From Vreelandella massiliensis (GTDB lineage Bacteria; Pseudomonadota; Gammaproteobacteria; Pseudomonadales; Halomonadaceae): a stretch of DNA of 64,000 nucleotides. Below, one piece after another: positions 53,749-63,486 of this stretch. The DNA is taken from positions 585,619 to 649,618 of the forward strand of contig NZ_LT699745.1 of NCBI RefSeq assembly GCF_900155385.1. Reading direction: 5' to 3'. The notes beneath the pieces were generated by a model. It saw only the letters and a list, made by a program, of their open reading frames with translations. It was not told the origin of the DNA and made no database searches. A program made the translations under genes and the position numbers. Within the stretch, counting starts at the first letter, position 1, and every line of letters begins with the position of its first letter.

Positions 53749-54690
53749 TTGAATAGTCGCGTTGTATCGTTACGCCGCTGGGCAGCGCCCATTTGGCTAA
53801 CTCTCCTGCTTGCCCTGGCGTTCACCCCTGCCCACGCCCAAACGGTGAGCGGCACCTTGGGCGCTATTGGCTCCGATACCATGGCAGGCTTGGTGCTGCG
53901 CTGGGGCGAAGCGCTCAAGCAGCGCCATCCAGCGGTGAATATCCAGTTTCAAGCCAGTGGCTCGGCCAATGCGCCGTCGGCGCTTATTGCCGGTACCACG
54001 CGGCTTGGCCCCATGTCGCGGCAAATGACCGCGGAAGAGACGCAGGCGTTTATTCAGCGCTACGGCTATCCACCGCTGGAGCTAAAAGTCGCCCGCGACG
54101 CGCTGATTGTGATCGTCCACCGCCACAACCCGCTTAACGCCCTATCGCGGCGCCAGGTGGATGCGATTTTTTCCACCACGCGCGAGTGTGGCGCAAGCGA
54201 GCCCATCACCCACTGGGAAACGCTGCTCGACCCCGCGCAGTGGCCGTTTCGTCATATCGCGCTGCATGGGCGTAACTCGGCCTCCGGCACGCACGCGCTT
54301 TTTCAACAGCGCGCGCTGTGTGGCGGCGAGTTTCGCCGCGATGTCAGCGAGCACCCCGGCGCCTCGCCGGTGGTCGCGGCGGTAGGCGAATCCCCCGGCG
54401 CCATGGGCTACGCAGGTTACTACCACTTAAGCGCGGCGGTGAAGGCGTTGAGTATTTACGATGACGACGGCAATATCGTCCCCCCCAGCGAAGAGGCGAT
54501 TCAAACCGGGGCCTATCCGCTCTCGCGCTACTTATACCTTTACATTAACGCTCCGCCCGATGAGCCATTACCGCCCGCGGAGCGGGCCCTGCTCACGCTG
54601 ATACTGTCGCCCGAAGGGCAGCAAATTGCCCGCGCCGCCGGCTTTGTGCCCCTCTCGGAGAGGGTGCGCCAACAGCAAGCGCGCAGGTAG
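53749..54690 (+). CDS. pstS: Phosphate ABC transporter binding protein, PstS family
   Basis: A 313-residue periplasmic phosphate receptor. Signal peptide about 1-31 (ending TPAHAQ). Phosphate contacts are seen in GAIGSDTMAGLVLRWGEAL, QASGSANAPSALIAGT and HGRNSASGTHALFQQ. The start is an unusual TTG at 53749, supported by AGGGAG 6 bases upstream and by the signal peptide that follows; longer readings would add hydrophilic residues ahead of it. First gene of pstSCAB-phoU. No Pho box was seen upstream of it, in contrast to the gap before pstC. Confidence 0.88.
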   Translation: MNSRVVSLRRWAAPIWLTLLLALAFTPAHAQTVSGTLGAIGSDTMAGLVLRWGEALKQRHPAVNIQFQASGSANAPSALIAGTTRLGPMSRQMTAEETQAFIQRYGYPPLELKVARDALIVIVHRHNPLNALSRRQVDAIFSTTRECGASEPITHWETLLDPAQWPFRHIALHGRNSASGTHALFQQRALCGGEFRRDVSEHPGASPVVAAVGESPGAMGYAGYYHLSAAVKALSIYDDDGNIVPPSEEAIQTGAYPLSRYLYLYINAPPDEPLPPAERALLTLILSPEGQQIARAAGFVPLSERVRQQQARR

Positions 54691-54693
54691 ACA

Positions 54694-54713
54694 CTGTCAC
54701 GTGAATGTCATAA
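54694..54713 (+). promoter_or_regulatory. Pho box between pstS and pstC
   Basis: CTGTCACGTGAATGTCATAA contains two TGTCA repeats 11 bp apart, the PhoB binding pattern. It is only 88 bp before the pstC start, suggesting a second PhoB-controlled promoter inside the operon. Confidence 0.75.
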
Positions 54714-54801
54714 ACATGCCTTACGCTAAGCGACGCTCAGGAGAAAGCGCCATGCGCGGCGCTCACACCGCGACCACTCCCTACCGCTTCGTTCCACTGC
54801 C

Positions 54802-55938
54802 ATGACTTTGCCTTCTCGGCCAACCTACTCAACGCTATCAAGCGTGGCGCACCCCAGGCGTCAACGGCTCGACCGCCTCGCCACGGCCGCGATTACCGTG
54901 GGCGCGTTTGCGGTATTGGCGGCGATTTTGGCCATCGGCGTTTTTCTGCTTTGGCAGAGCGTGCCGCTGCTCTCCCTGTCGGAGGCTTTTACGCTGGATA
55001 CGCTCTCGCCGCTGGTCTGGGGAACACTAAAGGCCGCGCTGGCCGCGATGTTTTTTGCCTTACCCATCGCCTTGGGCGCGGCGATTTACACCGCGCTCTA
55101 TATGCCACCCCGGCTGCGCAGCCGCTTAAAGCCCGTGCTGGAAATGATGGAAGCGGTACCCAGCGTGGTGGTGGGTTTTATCGCCGGTCTGATTTTAGCC
55201 CCCTGGGTGGAGCGCCATTTGGCCAGCACCCTGGTGCTGCTGGTGTGGCTGCCCCTGAGCACGCTACTGGCCGGGGTGTTGTGGCACACGGCGCGGCGCC
55301 ATCTACGCCGGCGCTTACCCTTTAGCTGGGCGGGGCTGTGGCTTGTGCCCTGGCTGCTGGCGATGACCCTGCTCGCCCTCTGGGCGACACCGTACTTTGA
55401 ACAGGCGCTCATTGGCGGCGACCTGCGCCAGTGGCTCGAGCAACAGCTGGGGCTTAATTACGCCACGCGCAACGCCATGATCGTGGGGATGGCCATGGGC
55501 TTTGCCGTGGTGCCGAGCGTTTACGCGCTGGCCGAAGACGCCCTGGCCGATGTGCCCCCTTCGCTGCTTGAAGGCGCGCGGGCACTCGGCGCCAACCGCT
55601 GGCAGGCGCTGTGGAAAGTCGCCCTGCCGGCGGCCGGCCCGGGGATTTTCTCGGCGGTGATGATCGGCGCCGGGCGCGCGGTGGGGGAAACTATGATCGT
55701 GCTGATGGCCAGCGGCAATACCGCGCTGTTCAGCGCCCGCCCCCTTGAAGGCATGCGCTCCATCGCCGCCGCCATTGCCATTGAGCTCCCCGAAGCCGCG
55801 CCCGGCGGCAGCACTTACCACGTACTGGTTTTTGCTGCCCTGGTGCTGTTTCTGTTCACCTTTTCGGTCAATACCCTGGCCGAAGTCGTTCGTTTACGCC
55901 TGCGTAGCCGTCTAAGCCGCATGGGGGGTGGCGCATGA
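54802..55938 (+). CDS. pstC: Phosphate ABC transporter permease PstC
   Basis: A membrane subunit of the high-affinity phosphate importer. 378 residues, with the first membrane helix about 28-51, periplasmic loops and the permease core with the ABC contact loop EGARALGANRWQALWKVALPAAGPGI. The 111-bp gap from pstS carries the Pho box. Its stop overlaps the pstA start (ATGA). Confidence 0.95.
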   Translation: MTLPSRPTYSTLSSVAHPRRQRLDRLATAAITVGAFAVLAAILAIGVFLLWQSVPLLSLSEAFTLDTLSPLVWGTLKAALAAMFFALPIALGAAIYTALYMPPRLRSRLKPVLEMMEAVPSVVVGFIAGLILAPWVERHLASTLVLLVWLPLSTLLAGVLWHTARRHLRRRLPFSWAGLWLVPWLLAMTLLALWATPYFEQALIGGDLRQWLEQQLGLNYATRNAMIVGMAMGFAVVPSVYALAEDALADVPPSLLEGARALGANRWQALWKVALPAAGPGIFSAVMIGAGRAVGETMIVLMASGNTALFSARPLEGMRSIAAAIAIELPEAAPGGSTYHVLVFAALVLFLFTFSVNTLAEVVRLRLRSRLSRMGGGA

Positions 55939-57308
55939 GCCGTGTGTGGCCTTGGCTCTGTGCGGCCAGTGTGGCGCTGTCGTTTCTGATGTTGGCCGCG
56001 CTGCTCACGCTTTTACTAAGCCGTGGGCTTGGCCACTTTTGGCCGGCGACCCTGGAAAGCGTCACGCTGGACTCCGGCGAGGTCATCGCCGGCGAAGCGG
56101 TGCGCGAAACGCCGCTGCCCCACCGTGACGGTGAAGAGCGGCTCTATTTCACCGGCAACCGCGACCTCGACAGCCAGCGCTGGCGCTGGGTGGCGATCGA
56201 GCGTATCGCCGAGCGCAGCACCCCGCGCGAACTGGTGCGTTTGGAGCGCAGCCCTTGGGGCGATTTTATTGGCTACCTGCGCGCCTTTGAGTCCCAGGGG
56301 AGCCGGCTGGAGGGCGACGCCGCCTGGCGCGCGTTAACAACAGCGCTCACCCTGCCCGCTGTCGAGCGCCCCGACGCGACCCTTATCCTCCAGAGCGCGG
56401 GCGGCGAGACGCTGCGCCAGCCGCTCAATGCCATTCACCGCGCTCAGCGCCCCAACGCCATGTCGTGGTGGGAAAAAACGCAGTTCTGGTCCCAGGGCGT
56501 ATGGCAGTTTTTAAGCGAAGGGCCGCGGGCGGCAAATACAGGCGGCGGCGTCTGGCCAGCCATATTCGGCACCATCTTGATGGTGATCGTGATGTCGGTG
56601 ATCGTCATGCCCTTTGGCGTGCTGGCGGCGATTTACTTAAACGAGATCGCCCACCAGGGTCGCCTCACTCGGCTGGTGCGCATCGGCGTGCGCAACCTGG
56701 CCGGGGTGCCGTCGATCGTGTATGGCGTGTTCGGCTTGGGCGTGTTTGTCTACGGCATTGGTAGCTCGTTGGATGAGTGGTTTTTTAGCGATTCGCTGCC
56801 TTCGCCCACCTTTGGCACCGGCGGGCTTTTATGGGCGTCGCTGACGCTTGCGCTTTTGACCCTGCCGGTGGTGATCGTCGCCACTGAGGAGGGGCTGGCG
56901 CGCATCCCCGATGCCCAGCGTGAAGGCGCCGTCGCTCTGGGGGCGACCCGCTTTGAAATGCTCACCCGGGTAGTCATGCCCATGGCGGCGCCGGCGATGC
57001 TCACGGCGGTGATACTCGCCATCGCCCGCGCCGCCGGCGAAGTGGCGCCCTTGATGCTGGTGGGCGTGGCCAAGCTCGCGCCGCAAATGCCGGTCGATGG
57101 TGAGTTCCCCTATTTGCACCTAGAGCGCAAGTTCATGCACCTGGGCTATCATATCTTTGATACCGCCTTCCACGGCGAGGATGTGCAAGCGGCGATACCG
57201 CTGGTCTACGCTACCGCGCTGCTTTTGGTCGTCATTGTGTTGGTGCTTAATCTAACTGCCATATTTCTGCGTCATCATTTACGCCGTCAACGAGGTCAGC
57301 CATGTTAG
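55935..57308 (+). CDS. pstA: Phosphate ABC transporter permease PstA, long form
   Basis: The second permease of the phosphate importer. 457 residues, about 160 longer than E. coli PstA. The extra part is a periplasmic domain (about 35-190) between the first helix and the permease core, containing GEEVI-like beta-rich sequence. The core has [24 protein letters not shown] and the ABC loop [24 protein letters not shown]. Long PstA proteins of this kind are known in other gammaproteobacteria. The gene overlaps pstC (4 bp) and pstB (7 bp). Confidence 0.94.
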   Translation: MSRVWPWLCAASVALSFLMLAALLTLLLSRGLGHFWPATLESVTLDSGEVIAGEAVRETPLPHRDGEERLYFTGNRDLDSQRWRWVAIERIAERSTPRELVRLERSPWGDFIGYLRAFESQGSRLEGDAAWRALTTALTLPAVERPDATLILQSAGGETLRQPLNAIHRAQRPNAMSWWEKTQFWSQGVWQFLSEGPRAANTGGGVWPAIFGTILMVIVMSVIVMPFGVLAAIYLNEIAHQGRLTRLVRIGVRNLAGVPSIVYGVFGLGVFVYGIGSSLDEWFFSDSLPSPTFGTGGLLWASLTLALLTLPVVIVATEEGLARIPDAQREGAVALGATRFEMLTRVVMPMAAPAMLTAVILAIARAAGEVAPLMLVGVAKLAPQMPVDGEFPYLHLERKFMHLGYHIFDTAFHGEDVQAAIPLVYATALLLVVIVLVLNLTAIFLRHHLRRQRGQPC

Positions 57309-58087
57309 CGCACGTCATGCCGTTTAGCGCCGAGCGGACCTGTCTAAATATTGAAGATTTTAGCCTTGCGTACGCGGGGAAGTCGGCGCTACACGAGTTA
57401 ACGCTGAGCGTGCCGCGCCATCGGGTGACGGCGTTCATTGGCCCCTCGGGGTGCGGTAAATCCACGCTACTGCGCGCCATCAACCGACTGCACGATTTAA
57501 ACGAAAGTGTCACCCATAGCGGGCGCATCACCTTCGAGGGCGAGGATATTCACGCCGATAGGATGAACGTTTCGGAGTTGCGCCGACGCATCGGCATGGT
57601 GTTTCAGACGCCGAACCCGTTTCCCATGTCGATTTACGAAAACGTCGCGTTTGGGCTGCGGCTGCAAAAGCGCATGAAAAAGCGCCAGCGCGACGACATT
57701 ATCGAGTGGGCGCTGACCTCGGCGGCCCTTTGGGATGAGGTCAAAGAGCGCTTGCACAAATCCGCCTGGCAGCTATCGGGCGGGCAGCAGCAGCGCCTTG
57801 TCATCGCGCGCACGCTCGCCGTGCAGCCCGATATCTTGCTGCTTGATGAGCCCGCCTCGGCGCTTGACCCGATTTCCACGTTAAAAATCGAGGAGTTGAT
57901 CCGTAACTTAAAGTCTCAGCTCACCTTAATACTGGTGACCCACAATATGCAGCAGGCCGCGCGCGTCTCCGATTACACCGCGTTTTTACACAGCGGCGAG
58001 TTGATTGAGTATGGCCCGACGGATCAAGTCTTCACCAATCCGCGCCTGCGCCGCACCGAAAATTACATCACCGGGCGGATGACATAA
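57302..58087 (+). CDS. pstB: Phosphate ABC transporter ATPase PstB
   Basis: ATPase of the phosphate importer. 261 residues with Walker [10 protein letters not shown], signature LSGGQQQRL, Walker [14 protein letters not shown] and the H-loop [13 protein letters not shown]. The frame overlaps the end of pstA by 7 bp. With PhoU it also passes the phosphate signal to PhoR. phoU begins 80 bp downstream. Confidence 0.97.
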   Translation: MLAHVMPFSAERTCLNIEDFSLAYAGKSALHELTLSVPRHRVTAFIGPSGCGKSTLLRAINRLHDLNESVTHSGRITFEGEDIHADRMNVSELRRRIGMVFQTPNPFPMSIYENVAFGLRLQKRMKKRQRDDIIEWALTSAALWDEVKERLHKSAWQLSGGQQQRLVIARTLAVQPDILLLDEPASALDPISTLKIEELIRNLKSQLTLILVTHNMQQAARVSDYTAFLHSGELIEYGPTDQVFTNPRLRRTENYITGRMT

Positions 58088-58166
58088 CCCGGTCGAGTGG
58101 CCTACCACCGACCCGCCCGACACCGACATATATCACACCGACGAGCATCACGATCAGGAGCGCTCC

Positions 58167-58892
58167 ATGGATATCACCAGCGACACCCACAGCCAACATA
58201 TTTCCCGTCAGTTCAACCAGGAACTGGAAGAACTTAAAACCCACCTCATGGCCATGGGCGGCCTGGTGGAAAAGCAGGTGCACGATGCCGTTCTCTCGCT
58301 GCTTGAAGGCGACACCAAACTGGCCATCAAGGTGCGCGACAGCGACCGCCAGGTCAACGAACTGCAGCTGCAAATCGACGACGAGTGTACCCGCGTGCTG
58401 GCCCGCCGCCAGCCCGCCGCCTCCGACCTGCGCCTGGTCGTGGCCGTGATTCGCGCCTCGTCTGATCTTGAGCGTATCGGCGATGAAGCGAGCAAAATCG
58501 CGCGCAATGCCATTACCTTAAGCGAGAGCGGTGCCGCCGTTAGAGGCTTGGTGGAAGTGCGCCACATTAGCGATCACGTGCGCAAGATGCTGCGCGACGC
58601 GCTGACCTCCTTTGCCCGCTTCGATACCGACCTTGCCCTTGAAGTCGTGCGCGAGGACGAACTGGTGGACGACGAATACAGCAGCGCCATGCGCTCGCTG
58701 ATCACCTTCATGGCTGAAGACGCGCGCTCTATCTCACCGGTACTCAGCGTGATGTGGGTACTGCGCGCGCTGGAGCGGGTGGGCGACCACGCCGACAACC
58801 TCGCCGAGCACGTGGTGTATTTGGTGAAAGGGCTGGATATCCGCCACGCCAACCCGGAAACCCTTGACGAGCAAATGCAGCAGCACAGGTAA
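58167..58892 (+). CDS. phoU: Phosphate signalling protein PhoU
   Basis: A 241-residue all-alpha protein of two PhoU repeats with metal-binding acidic motifs (ASSDLERIGDEASKIA and RALERVGDHADNLAEHV). It connects PstSCAB to the sensor kinase PhoR, keeping it inactive when phosphate is plentiful. The last gene of the operon, followed by a terminator at 58961. Confidence 0.96.
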   Translation: MDITSDTHSQHISRQFNQELEELKTHLMAMGGLVEKQVHDAVLSLLEGDTKLAIKVRDSDRQVNELQLQIDDECTRVLARRQPAASDLRLVVAVIRASSDLERIGDEASKIARNAITLSESGAAVRGLVEVRHISDHVRKMLRDALTSFARFDTDLALEVVREDELVDDEYSSAMRSLITFMAEDARSISPVLSVMWVLRALERVGDHADNLAEHVVYLVKGLDIRHANPETLDEQMQQHR

Positions 58893-58960
58893 TCATCGGC
58901 TCCAGCCCCTAAAACGCTGGCGAATTATTCGCTTGCCATTCCCCCGATTTTGCGTACTTT

Positions 58961-58987
58961 ATGGGCCGCGTTGCGGTCCATTTTTTT
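58961..58987 (+). terminator. Terminator of the pst-phoU operon
   Basis: ATGGGCCGC/GCGGTCCAT with loop GTT (one G-T pair) followed by seven T. It lies 68 bp after the phoU stop and ahead of cysZ. Confidence 0.9.
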
Positions 58988-59030
58988 GTGCGTTTTACAC
59001 CATACGCCTTGATTTAGGAGCCTCACTTCT

Positions 59031-59792
59031 ATGCTCAACGCCCTTACGGCGATCACGCAGGGAACCCGCTGGGTCTACCGCCCGGGCTTACGCCGCTATG
59101 TCTTTTTGCCCATTGCGGTTAACTTTTTGCTCTATACCGCTCTGCTGGTGCTGCTCTGGCACTATTTTGAGGGCTGGCTGGCGTACTGGATGAGCCTGGT
59201 GCCCGACTGGCTTACGTGGCTCACATGGCTGATTTGGCCGCTGTTTTTTTTGAGCCTAGTGGTGGTGATCTTTTTCTCGTTCACGGTGGTCAGCAGCATG
59301 ATCGCGGCGCCTTTTTACGGCTTTCTGGCCGAAAAGGTCGAAATCCAAGCCACCGGCCGCCATCCTCAAGATGACCGTAGCCTGACGCGAGCCGCCATCG
59401 ATGCCTTGGGGCGCGAATTGGTCAAACTGGGCTACATTCTGCCCCGGGCGCTTGCGCTTTTTGTGATCAGCTGGATGCCGGGGCTGAACCTGCTCTCCCC
59501 GTTGTTATGGGCGCTATTTTCCGCTTGGGTCGCGGCGATCACCTATCTCGATTACCCCATGGATAACAACAAGGTGAGTTTTGCTGACATGCGTCGGCGG
59601 CTCTCCGGCCGGCGGTGGCATAGCTTAAGCTACGGTGGGTTGGTCACGCTGATCACCTGGGTACCGCTGGCGAATCTGTTTTTGATCCCCGGGGCGGTGG
59701 CCGGCGCGGTCTTGATGTGGGACGCCCACTATCGTATCGAGATCGAGAATGCGCGCACCGATACGCCGTCAAGCGCCGCGAGCGGGCGTTAA
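59031..59792 (+). CDS. cysZ: Sulfate transporter CysZ
   Basis: A 253-residue inner-membrane protein of the CysZ/EI24 family that imports sulfate for cysteine synthesis. Four to five hydrophobic stretches; signature ISWMPGLNLLSPLLWALFSAWVAAITYLDYPMDN and the N-terminal TQGTRWVYRPGLRRYVFLPI. It starts with its own likely promoter after the phoU terminator. It is convergent with phoR (19-bp gap). Confidence 0.93.
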   Translation: MLNALTAITQGTRWVYRPGLRRYVFLPIAVNFLLYTALLVLLWHYFEGWLAYWMSLVPDWLTWLTWLIWPLFFLSLVVVIFFSFTVVSSMIAAPFYGFLAEKVEIQATGRHPQDDRSLTRAAIDALGRELVKLGYILPRALALFVISWMPGLNLLSPLLWALFSAWVAAITYLDYPMDNNKVSFADMRRRLSGRRWHSLSYGGLVTLITWVPLANLFLIPGAVAGAVLMWDAHYRIEIENARTDTPSSAASGR

Positions 59793-59811
59793 GCGTTAGC
59801 ACACAGAAGGC

Positions 59812-61104
59812 TTACTCAAAGCCGGCGAGCCGCTCTTGGGGAAACACGCAGCGAAAGCGGGCGCCTTCACCGGGGCGGGAGTCGATCGTAAGCTTTCCAT
59901 CGTGGCGCAGCAGCACATGCTTGACGATGGCAAGCCCCAGCCCCGTGCCGCCGGTCGCGGTGCTGCGGCCTTTATCCACGCGATAAAAGCGCTCGGTCAA
60001 GCGGGGAATATGTACAGGGTCAATGCCCTCGCCGTCGTCTTCTACCGCCAGGCAGGCGCCCTGCTCGCTCGCTTGCCAGCGCAGGGTAATCTGACTCCCC
60101 GGCGGGGTATAACGCACGGCGTTAAACGCCAAGTTGGAGACCGCGCTGCGCAACTCCTGCTCGCTGCCGATAAGCGCCGCGTCGCTCTCCACCTCAACCT
60201 CGATGGCGTGCTGGCCTTTGGATAGCGCTAGGGCGTCGTCGCGTACTTTTGCCAACAGTGCTGCCACGTCGATCGGCTGGTGATCCTCCCCCCCCTGGTC
60301 GATCTCCAAGCGCGACAGCAGCAGAAGATCATTGACCAAGTTCTGCATTCGCGTGGTCTGCGCCTGCATCTGTTCGATACCCCGACCGAGCCGCGGCGGC
60401 AGCTGCTCGGCCAAGTCGGCGTAGGTTTCCAGGTAGCCCGAGAGCACCGTCAAGGGCGTGCGCAGTTCATGGGAGACGTTGGCGACAAAATCGCGGCGCA
60501 TCTGCTCCAAACGGTGCAAGCGGGTAATATCGCGGGCCATCACCAGGCGCTCATCGTCGCCGTAGAGGGTGATTTGGTACTGCAGAATACGCCGCTCGTC
60601 GATGGGAGAGGGGAGCGTTAGCGGCTCGCTGTAATCGCGAGCGTTGAAGTAGCTGACAAAGCGCGGGTCGCGCAGAAAGTTGGTGATGTGCTGGCCGCGG
60701 TCGAGCTCAACTTTCAGCCCCAGCATCTGGGCCGCCGCGCTGTTCCACCACTCAAGGTCGCCGTGGCGGTCAAGCATGACCACGCTGTCGCGCATCGCCT
60801 CCGAGGACTCTTGAATACGCGCGAGGGTCGCGCGTAGGCGGTTTTGGGTCAGGCGTTGGCTTTTTTGGTAGCGGTAGAGACGGTCAAAAAGCTCCCCCCA
60901 CAGCCCCGGAGCCGCCGGCGGCTCCTCCTGGGGCGCGCGGGTGAGCCAGTGGTAGAGCGCGCGCAGTTGGTAAAGGTGGAATCCCAAGCAAACCGATAGG
61001 CCGACGGCTAGGCCCAGCCCTGGCACGCCCAAAAGCGCCCCCAGCAGCACGCCAACGGCCGAGGGCCACACCAAACGCCAAATTTCACGGCTCCATAGGC
61101 GCAC
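59812..61104 (-). CDS. phoR: Phosphate regulon sensor histidine kinase PhoR
   Basis: A membrane-bound sensor kinase that phosphorylates PhoB under phosphate limitation. 430 residues: N-terminal hydrophobic hairpin (about 10-48), charged linker, PAS (about 97-190), HisKA with H212 in VANVSHELRTPLTVL, HATPase with NLAFNAVRYTPPG, DDGEGI and GGTGLGLAIVKH. The start is GTG at 61104, two bases after the phoB stop, with GGGGG as ribosome site; longer readings run through phoB sequence. The phoB-phoR pair is the usual order. Confidence 0.95.
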   Translation of the reverse strand: MRLWSREIWRLVWPSAVGVLLGALLGVPGLGLAVGLSVCLGFHLYQLRALYHWLTRAPQEEPPAAPGLWGELFDRLYRYQKSQRLTQNRLRATLARIQESSEAMRDSVVMLDRHGDLEWWNSAAAQMLGLKVELDRGQHITNFLRDPRFVSYFNARDYSEPLTLPSPIDERRILQYQITLYGDDERLVMARDITRLHRLEQMRRDFVANVSHELRTPLTVLSGYLETYADLAEQLPPRLGRGIEQMQAQTTRMQNLVNDLLLLSRLEIDQGGEDHQPIDVAALLAKVRDDALALSKGQHAIEVEVESDAALIGSEQELRSAVSNLAFNAVRYTPPGSQITLRWQASEQGACLAVEDDGEGIDPVHIPRLTERFYRVDKGRSTATGGTGLGLAIVKHVLLRHDGKLTIDSRPGEGARFRCVFPQERLAGFE

Positions 61105-61106
61105 GC

Positions 61107-61793
61107 TTACCCCCGTGCAGAGAAGCGGTAGCCGGTACCGCGCACCGTTTGGATCAGGCGATGGTGGTCGCCCAGCGCTTTGCGCAGCCGGCGGATATGC
61201 ACATCCACGGTGCGCTCCTCCACATACACATTGCCGCCCCACACTTGGTCAAGCAGCTGGCTGCGGGTGTAGGCGCGCTCCGGGTGGGTCATGAAAAACT
61301 GCAGCAGACGGTACTCCGTGGGTCCCATATCGACCGCTTTGCCGTAGGCGCTAACGCGATGGCTGACCGGGTCGAGCAAAAGCCCCTCAATCTCGATGGG
61401 GTCTTCCACCCCGCGCGGCGTGGTTCGGCGCAGCACGGCTTTGAGCCGCGCGACAAGCTCGCGGGGGGAGAACGGCTTGGTGATGTAGTCATCCGCGCCG
61501 GCTTCCAACCCTTGGATTTTATTATCCTCTTCGCCTTTGGCGGTGAGCATGATAATGGGCAGCTCGGCGGTGGTCTCTTCGCGCTTTAAGCGCCTAGCCA
61601 GCTCAATGCCGCTGGTGCCCGGCATCATCCAGTCGAGCAGTAAAAGGTCGGGCTGATGATCCACCACCATGGAGTGGGCATCCTGGGCGTTGTCCGCTTC
61701 AAGTACGCGATAGTCAGCCATTTCCAGCGCCACCGCGATCATTTCGCGAATCGGCGCCTCATCATCGACGATCAAAACGGTCTTGGCGGTCAT
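61107..61793 (-). CDS. phoB: Phosphate regulon response regulator PhoB
   Basis: An OmpR-family regulator of phosphate-starvation genes. 228 residues: receiver domain with D54 in [10 protein letters not shown], the conserved Lys in LTAKGEED, and a C-terminal winged helix (about 130-228) with [16 protein letters not shown]. Two Pho-box-like sites lie directly upstream, consistent with autoregulation. The targets in the window include the pst operon. Confidence 0.96.
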   Translation of the reverse strand: MTAKTVLIVDDEAPIREMIAVALEMADYRVLEADNAQDAHSMVVDHQPDLLLLDWMMPGTSGIELARRLKREETTAELPIIMLTAKGEEDNKIQGLEAGADDYITKPFSPRELVARLKAVLRRTTPRGVEDPIEIEGLLLDPVSHRVSAYGKAVDMGPTEYRLLQFFMTHPERAYTRSQLLDQVWGGNVYVEERTVDVHIRRLRKALGDHHRLIQTVRGTGYRFSARG

Positions 61794-61830
61794 TCCTGAG
61801 CCTCATGGTGCTTAAGACGAAAAAGTTCAA

Positions 61831-61850
61831 CACGACATTTCGATGACGAT
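61831..61850 (-). promoter_or_regulatory. Second, weaker Pho-box-like repeat at phoB
   Basis: On the minus strand CGTCA (61848-61844) and TGTCG (61837-61833) are 11 bp apart, each one base from TGTCA. It is the PhoB spacing and lies between the stronger box and the start codon. Confidence 0.45.
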
Positions 61851-61863
61851 CACACCATGTCTT

Positions 61864-61883
61864 GATGACAATCTCGTGACACT
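61864..61883 (-). promoter_or_regulatory. Pho box upstream of phoB
   Basis: AGTGTCACGAGATTGTCATC on the minus strand has two perfect TGTCA repeats 11 bp apart, about 70-90 bp before the phoB start. Confidence 0.8.
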
Positions 61884-61890
61884 GCCCCTT

Positions 61891-62781
61891 TTATCCCACA
61901 CTTGGCCATAAGCTCAAGGCAATCCCTGCAAACACCAGAAGCCCCGACCAGTGGTTGTTCAAAAAGGCCTGAAAGCAGCGTTGCCGCTCGCGCTGGCGAA
62001 TCAGCGCCTGCTGATACACGAACGTTGCCGCCATGGCGGCAAGCCCCAACCAGAAGAATCCCCCCAGCGCCAGGCGCATCCCCACCACCGCCAGCAGCGT
62101 AAGCGTGGCAAGCTGCAGCAAGCCGATGATCACGCGATCCGCACGGCCGAACAGTACGGCAGTGGATTTAATCCCGATTTTAAGGTCGTCGTCGCGGTCC
62201 ACCATGGCGTACTCGGTATCGTAAGCGACCGTCCACAGCACGTTGGCCAAAAACAGTATCCAGCCTTCCAGCGGCACATAGCCCAATACCGCCCCGCACG
62301 CCATGGGGATCGCCCACGAGAACGCCGCGCCCAAAAACACCTGAGGGAAGTGGGTATAGCGCTTCATAAACGGGTAGATGAACGCCAATACCACGCCGCC
62401 CAGCGAGAGCAGGATGGTGAAAAGATTGGTCAACAGCACCAGCACGAACGCCACGGCCACCAGCCCCACGAACAGAAGCTGCGCCTCGCGTTCGCTAATG
62501 CGCCCCGTGGCCAGCGGGCGCTCCTTGGTGCGCTTGACGTGCCCATCGAAGTGGCGGTCGGCGTAGTCGTTGCCCCCGCACCCCGCCGCGCGCATCACAT
62601 CCCCCCCCGCCACGAAGATCAGCAGCACATCGCGCCCCGGCACGCCGTTGGCCGCGATCCACAGCGCCCAGAGCGTCGGCCACATCAAAAGCCAGGTGCC
62701 GATTGGCCGGTCGAGCCGGGTCAGGTGAAGAAAATCGGGCACGCGGGCCCAGCCTATCGGCCGCAGCAGAGAACGGTCCAT
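61891..62781 (-). CDS. ubiA: 4-hydroxybenzoate polyprenyltransferase UbiA
   Basis: Attaches the polyprenyl tail to 4-hydroxybenzoate in ubiquinone synthesis. 296 residues with about nine membrane helices, the first aspartate motif [19 protein letters not shown] and the second [36 protein letters not shown] is the usual N-terminal block. It follows ubiC (38-bp gap) on the same strand, the typical ubiCA pair. Confidence 0.97.
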   Translation of the reverse strand: MDRSLLRPIGWARVPDFLHLTRLDRPIGTWLLMWPTLWALWIAANGVPGRDVLLIFVAGGDVMRAAGCGGNDYADRHFDGHVKRTKERPLATGRISEREAQLLFVGLVAVAFVLVLLTNLFTILLSLGGVVLAFIYPFMKRYTHFPQVFLGAAFSWAIPMACGAVLGYVPLEGWILFLANVLWTVAYDTEYAMVDRDDDLKIGIKSTAVLFGRADRVIIGLLQLATLTLLAVVGMRLALGGFFWLGLAAMAATFVYQQALIRQRERQRCFQAFLNNHWSGLLVFAGIALSLWPSVG

Positions 62782-62819
62782 GCTTACCTCGTATCAAGAG
62801 AAACGCTAATGCGGTTAGC

Positions 62820-63377
62820 CTATCGCGAAGGCAGCGAGAGCGCATCCGCCATGGCGGGTAAAAAATACTCCTGCACCAGCAGGGACAAGCCCGCGTGCTC
62901 AAACCGCGAGCGCCGCCCCCAGAGCGCCTCCACCGCGGCAAAGCGCGGCGCCTGGGTGCTCACCTCCAGGGGGCCACGCACGAGGTCTGGCTGCTGGAAG
63001 AGCCAGCTGCCCAGCGAGCGGCTGCCCAGCGTCTCCAGACGCTGCCCCTGAACCTGCGAAAGCGGTGCCACCGTACGCGCTACCACCCAGGGGGTATTGT
63101 CCAGGCACAGCGCCACCTCGCGCCGCCACGCATAGTGGTGACGCGAGGTGCCCAGCGCCTGGGTTTCATCGACAAACGCAGGCCCCACGCTCTGGCGCAG
63201 TAAACGCACGCAAAAGCGGCGCCCCTCACCGGCCATGATCAGTCGCGCCGTTAGCGAGTCGGTGGACGCCACCCAGCGCCACCAGGGCAGGGGCATGGCG
63301 GGGCGCGCCGCCTTAACCGGCATCCAGCGCGCAACCGGGACAGACGGATGACGCTGCGTTGAGCCACTGTGCTGCAA
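62820..63377 (-). CDS. ubiC: Chorismate lyase UbiC
   Basis: Splits chorismate to 4-hydroxybenzoate and pyruvate, the first committed step of ubiquinone synthesis. 185 residues; conserved WVVARTVAPLSQVQG, GSRSLGSWLFQQPDLVRGPLEV and LWGRRSRFEHAGLSLLVQEYFLP. The start is uncertain: TTG at 63377 (used here, gives the N-terminal PVARWMPVKAARPAMP segment that aligns with the family) or ATG at 63323. Confidence 0.9.
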   Translation of the reverse strand: MQHSGSTQRHPSVPVARWMPVKAARPAMPLPWWRWVASTDSLTARLIMAGEGRRFCVRLLRQSVGPAFVDETQALGTSRHHYAWRREVALCLDNTPWVVARTVAPLSQVQGQRLETLGSRSLGSWLFQQPDLVRGPLEVSTQAPRFAAVEALWGRRSRFEHAGLSLLVQEYFLPAMADALSLPSR

Positions 63378-63486
63378 AGCCTGCTTCTCCCTAGAGAACC
63401 GCGAAAGCGGCTAGTGTACCATGCCGATATTGCGGACTTTTTCTGCCTTTTCACTCATCAGAGCGATTTAACCCGATAGGTAACGT

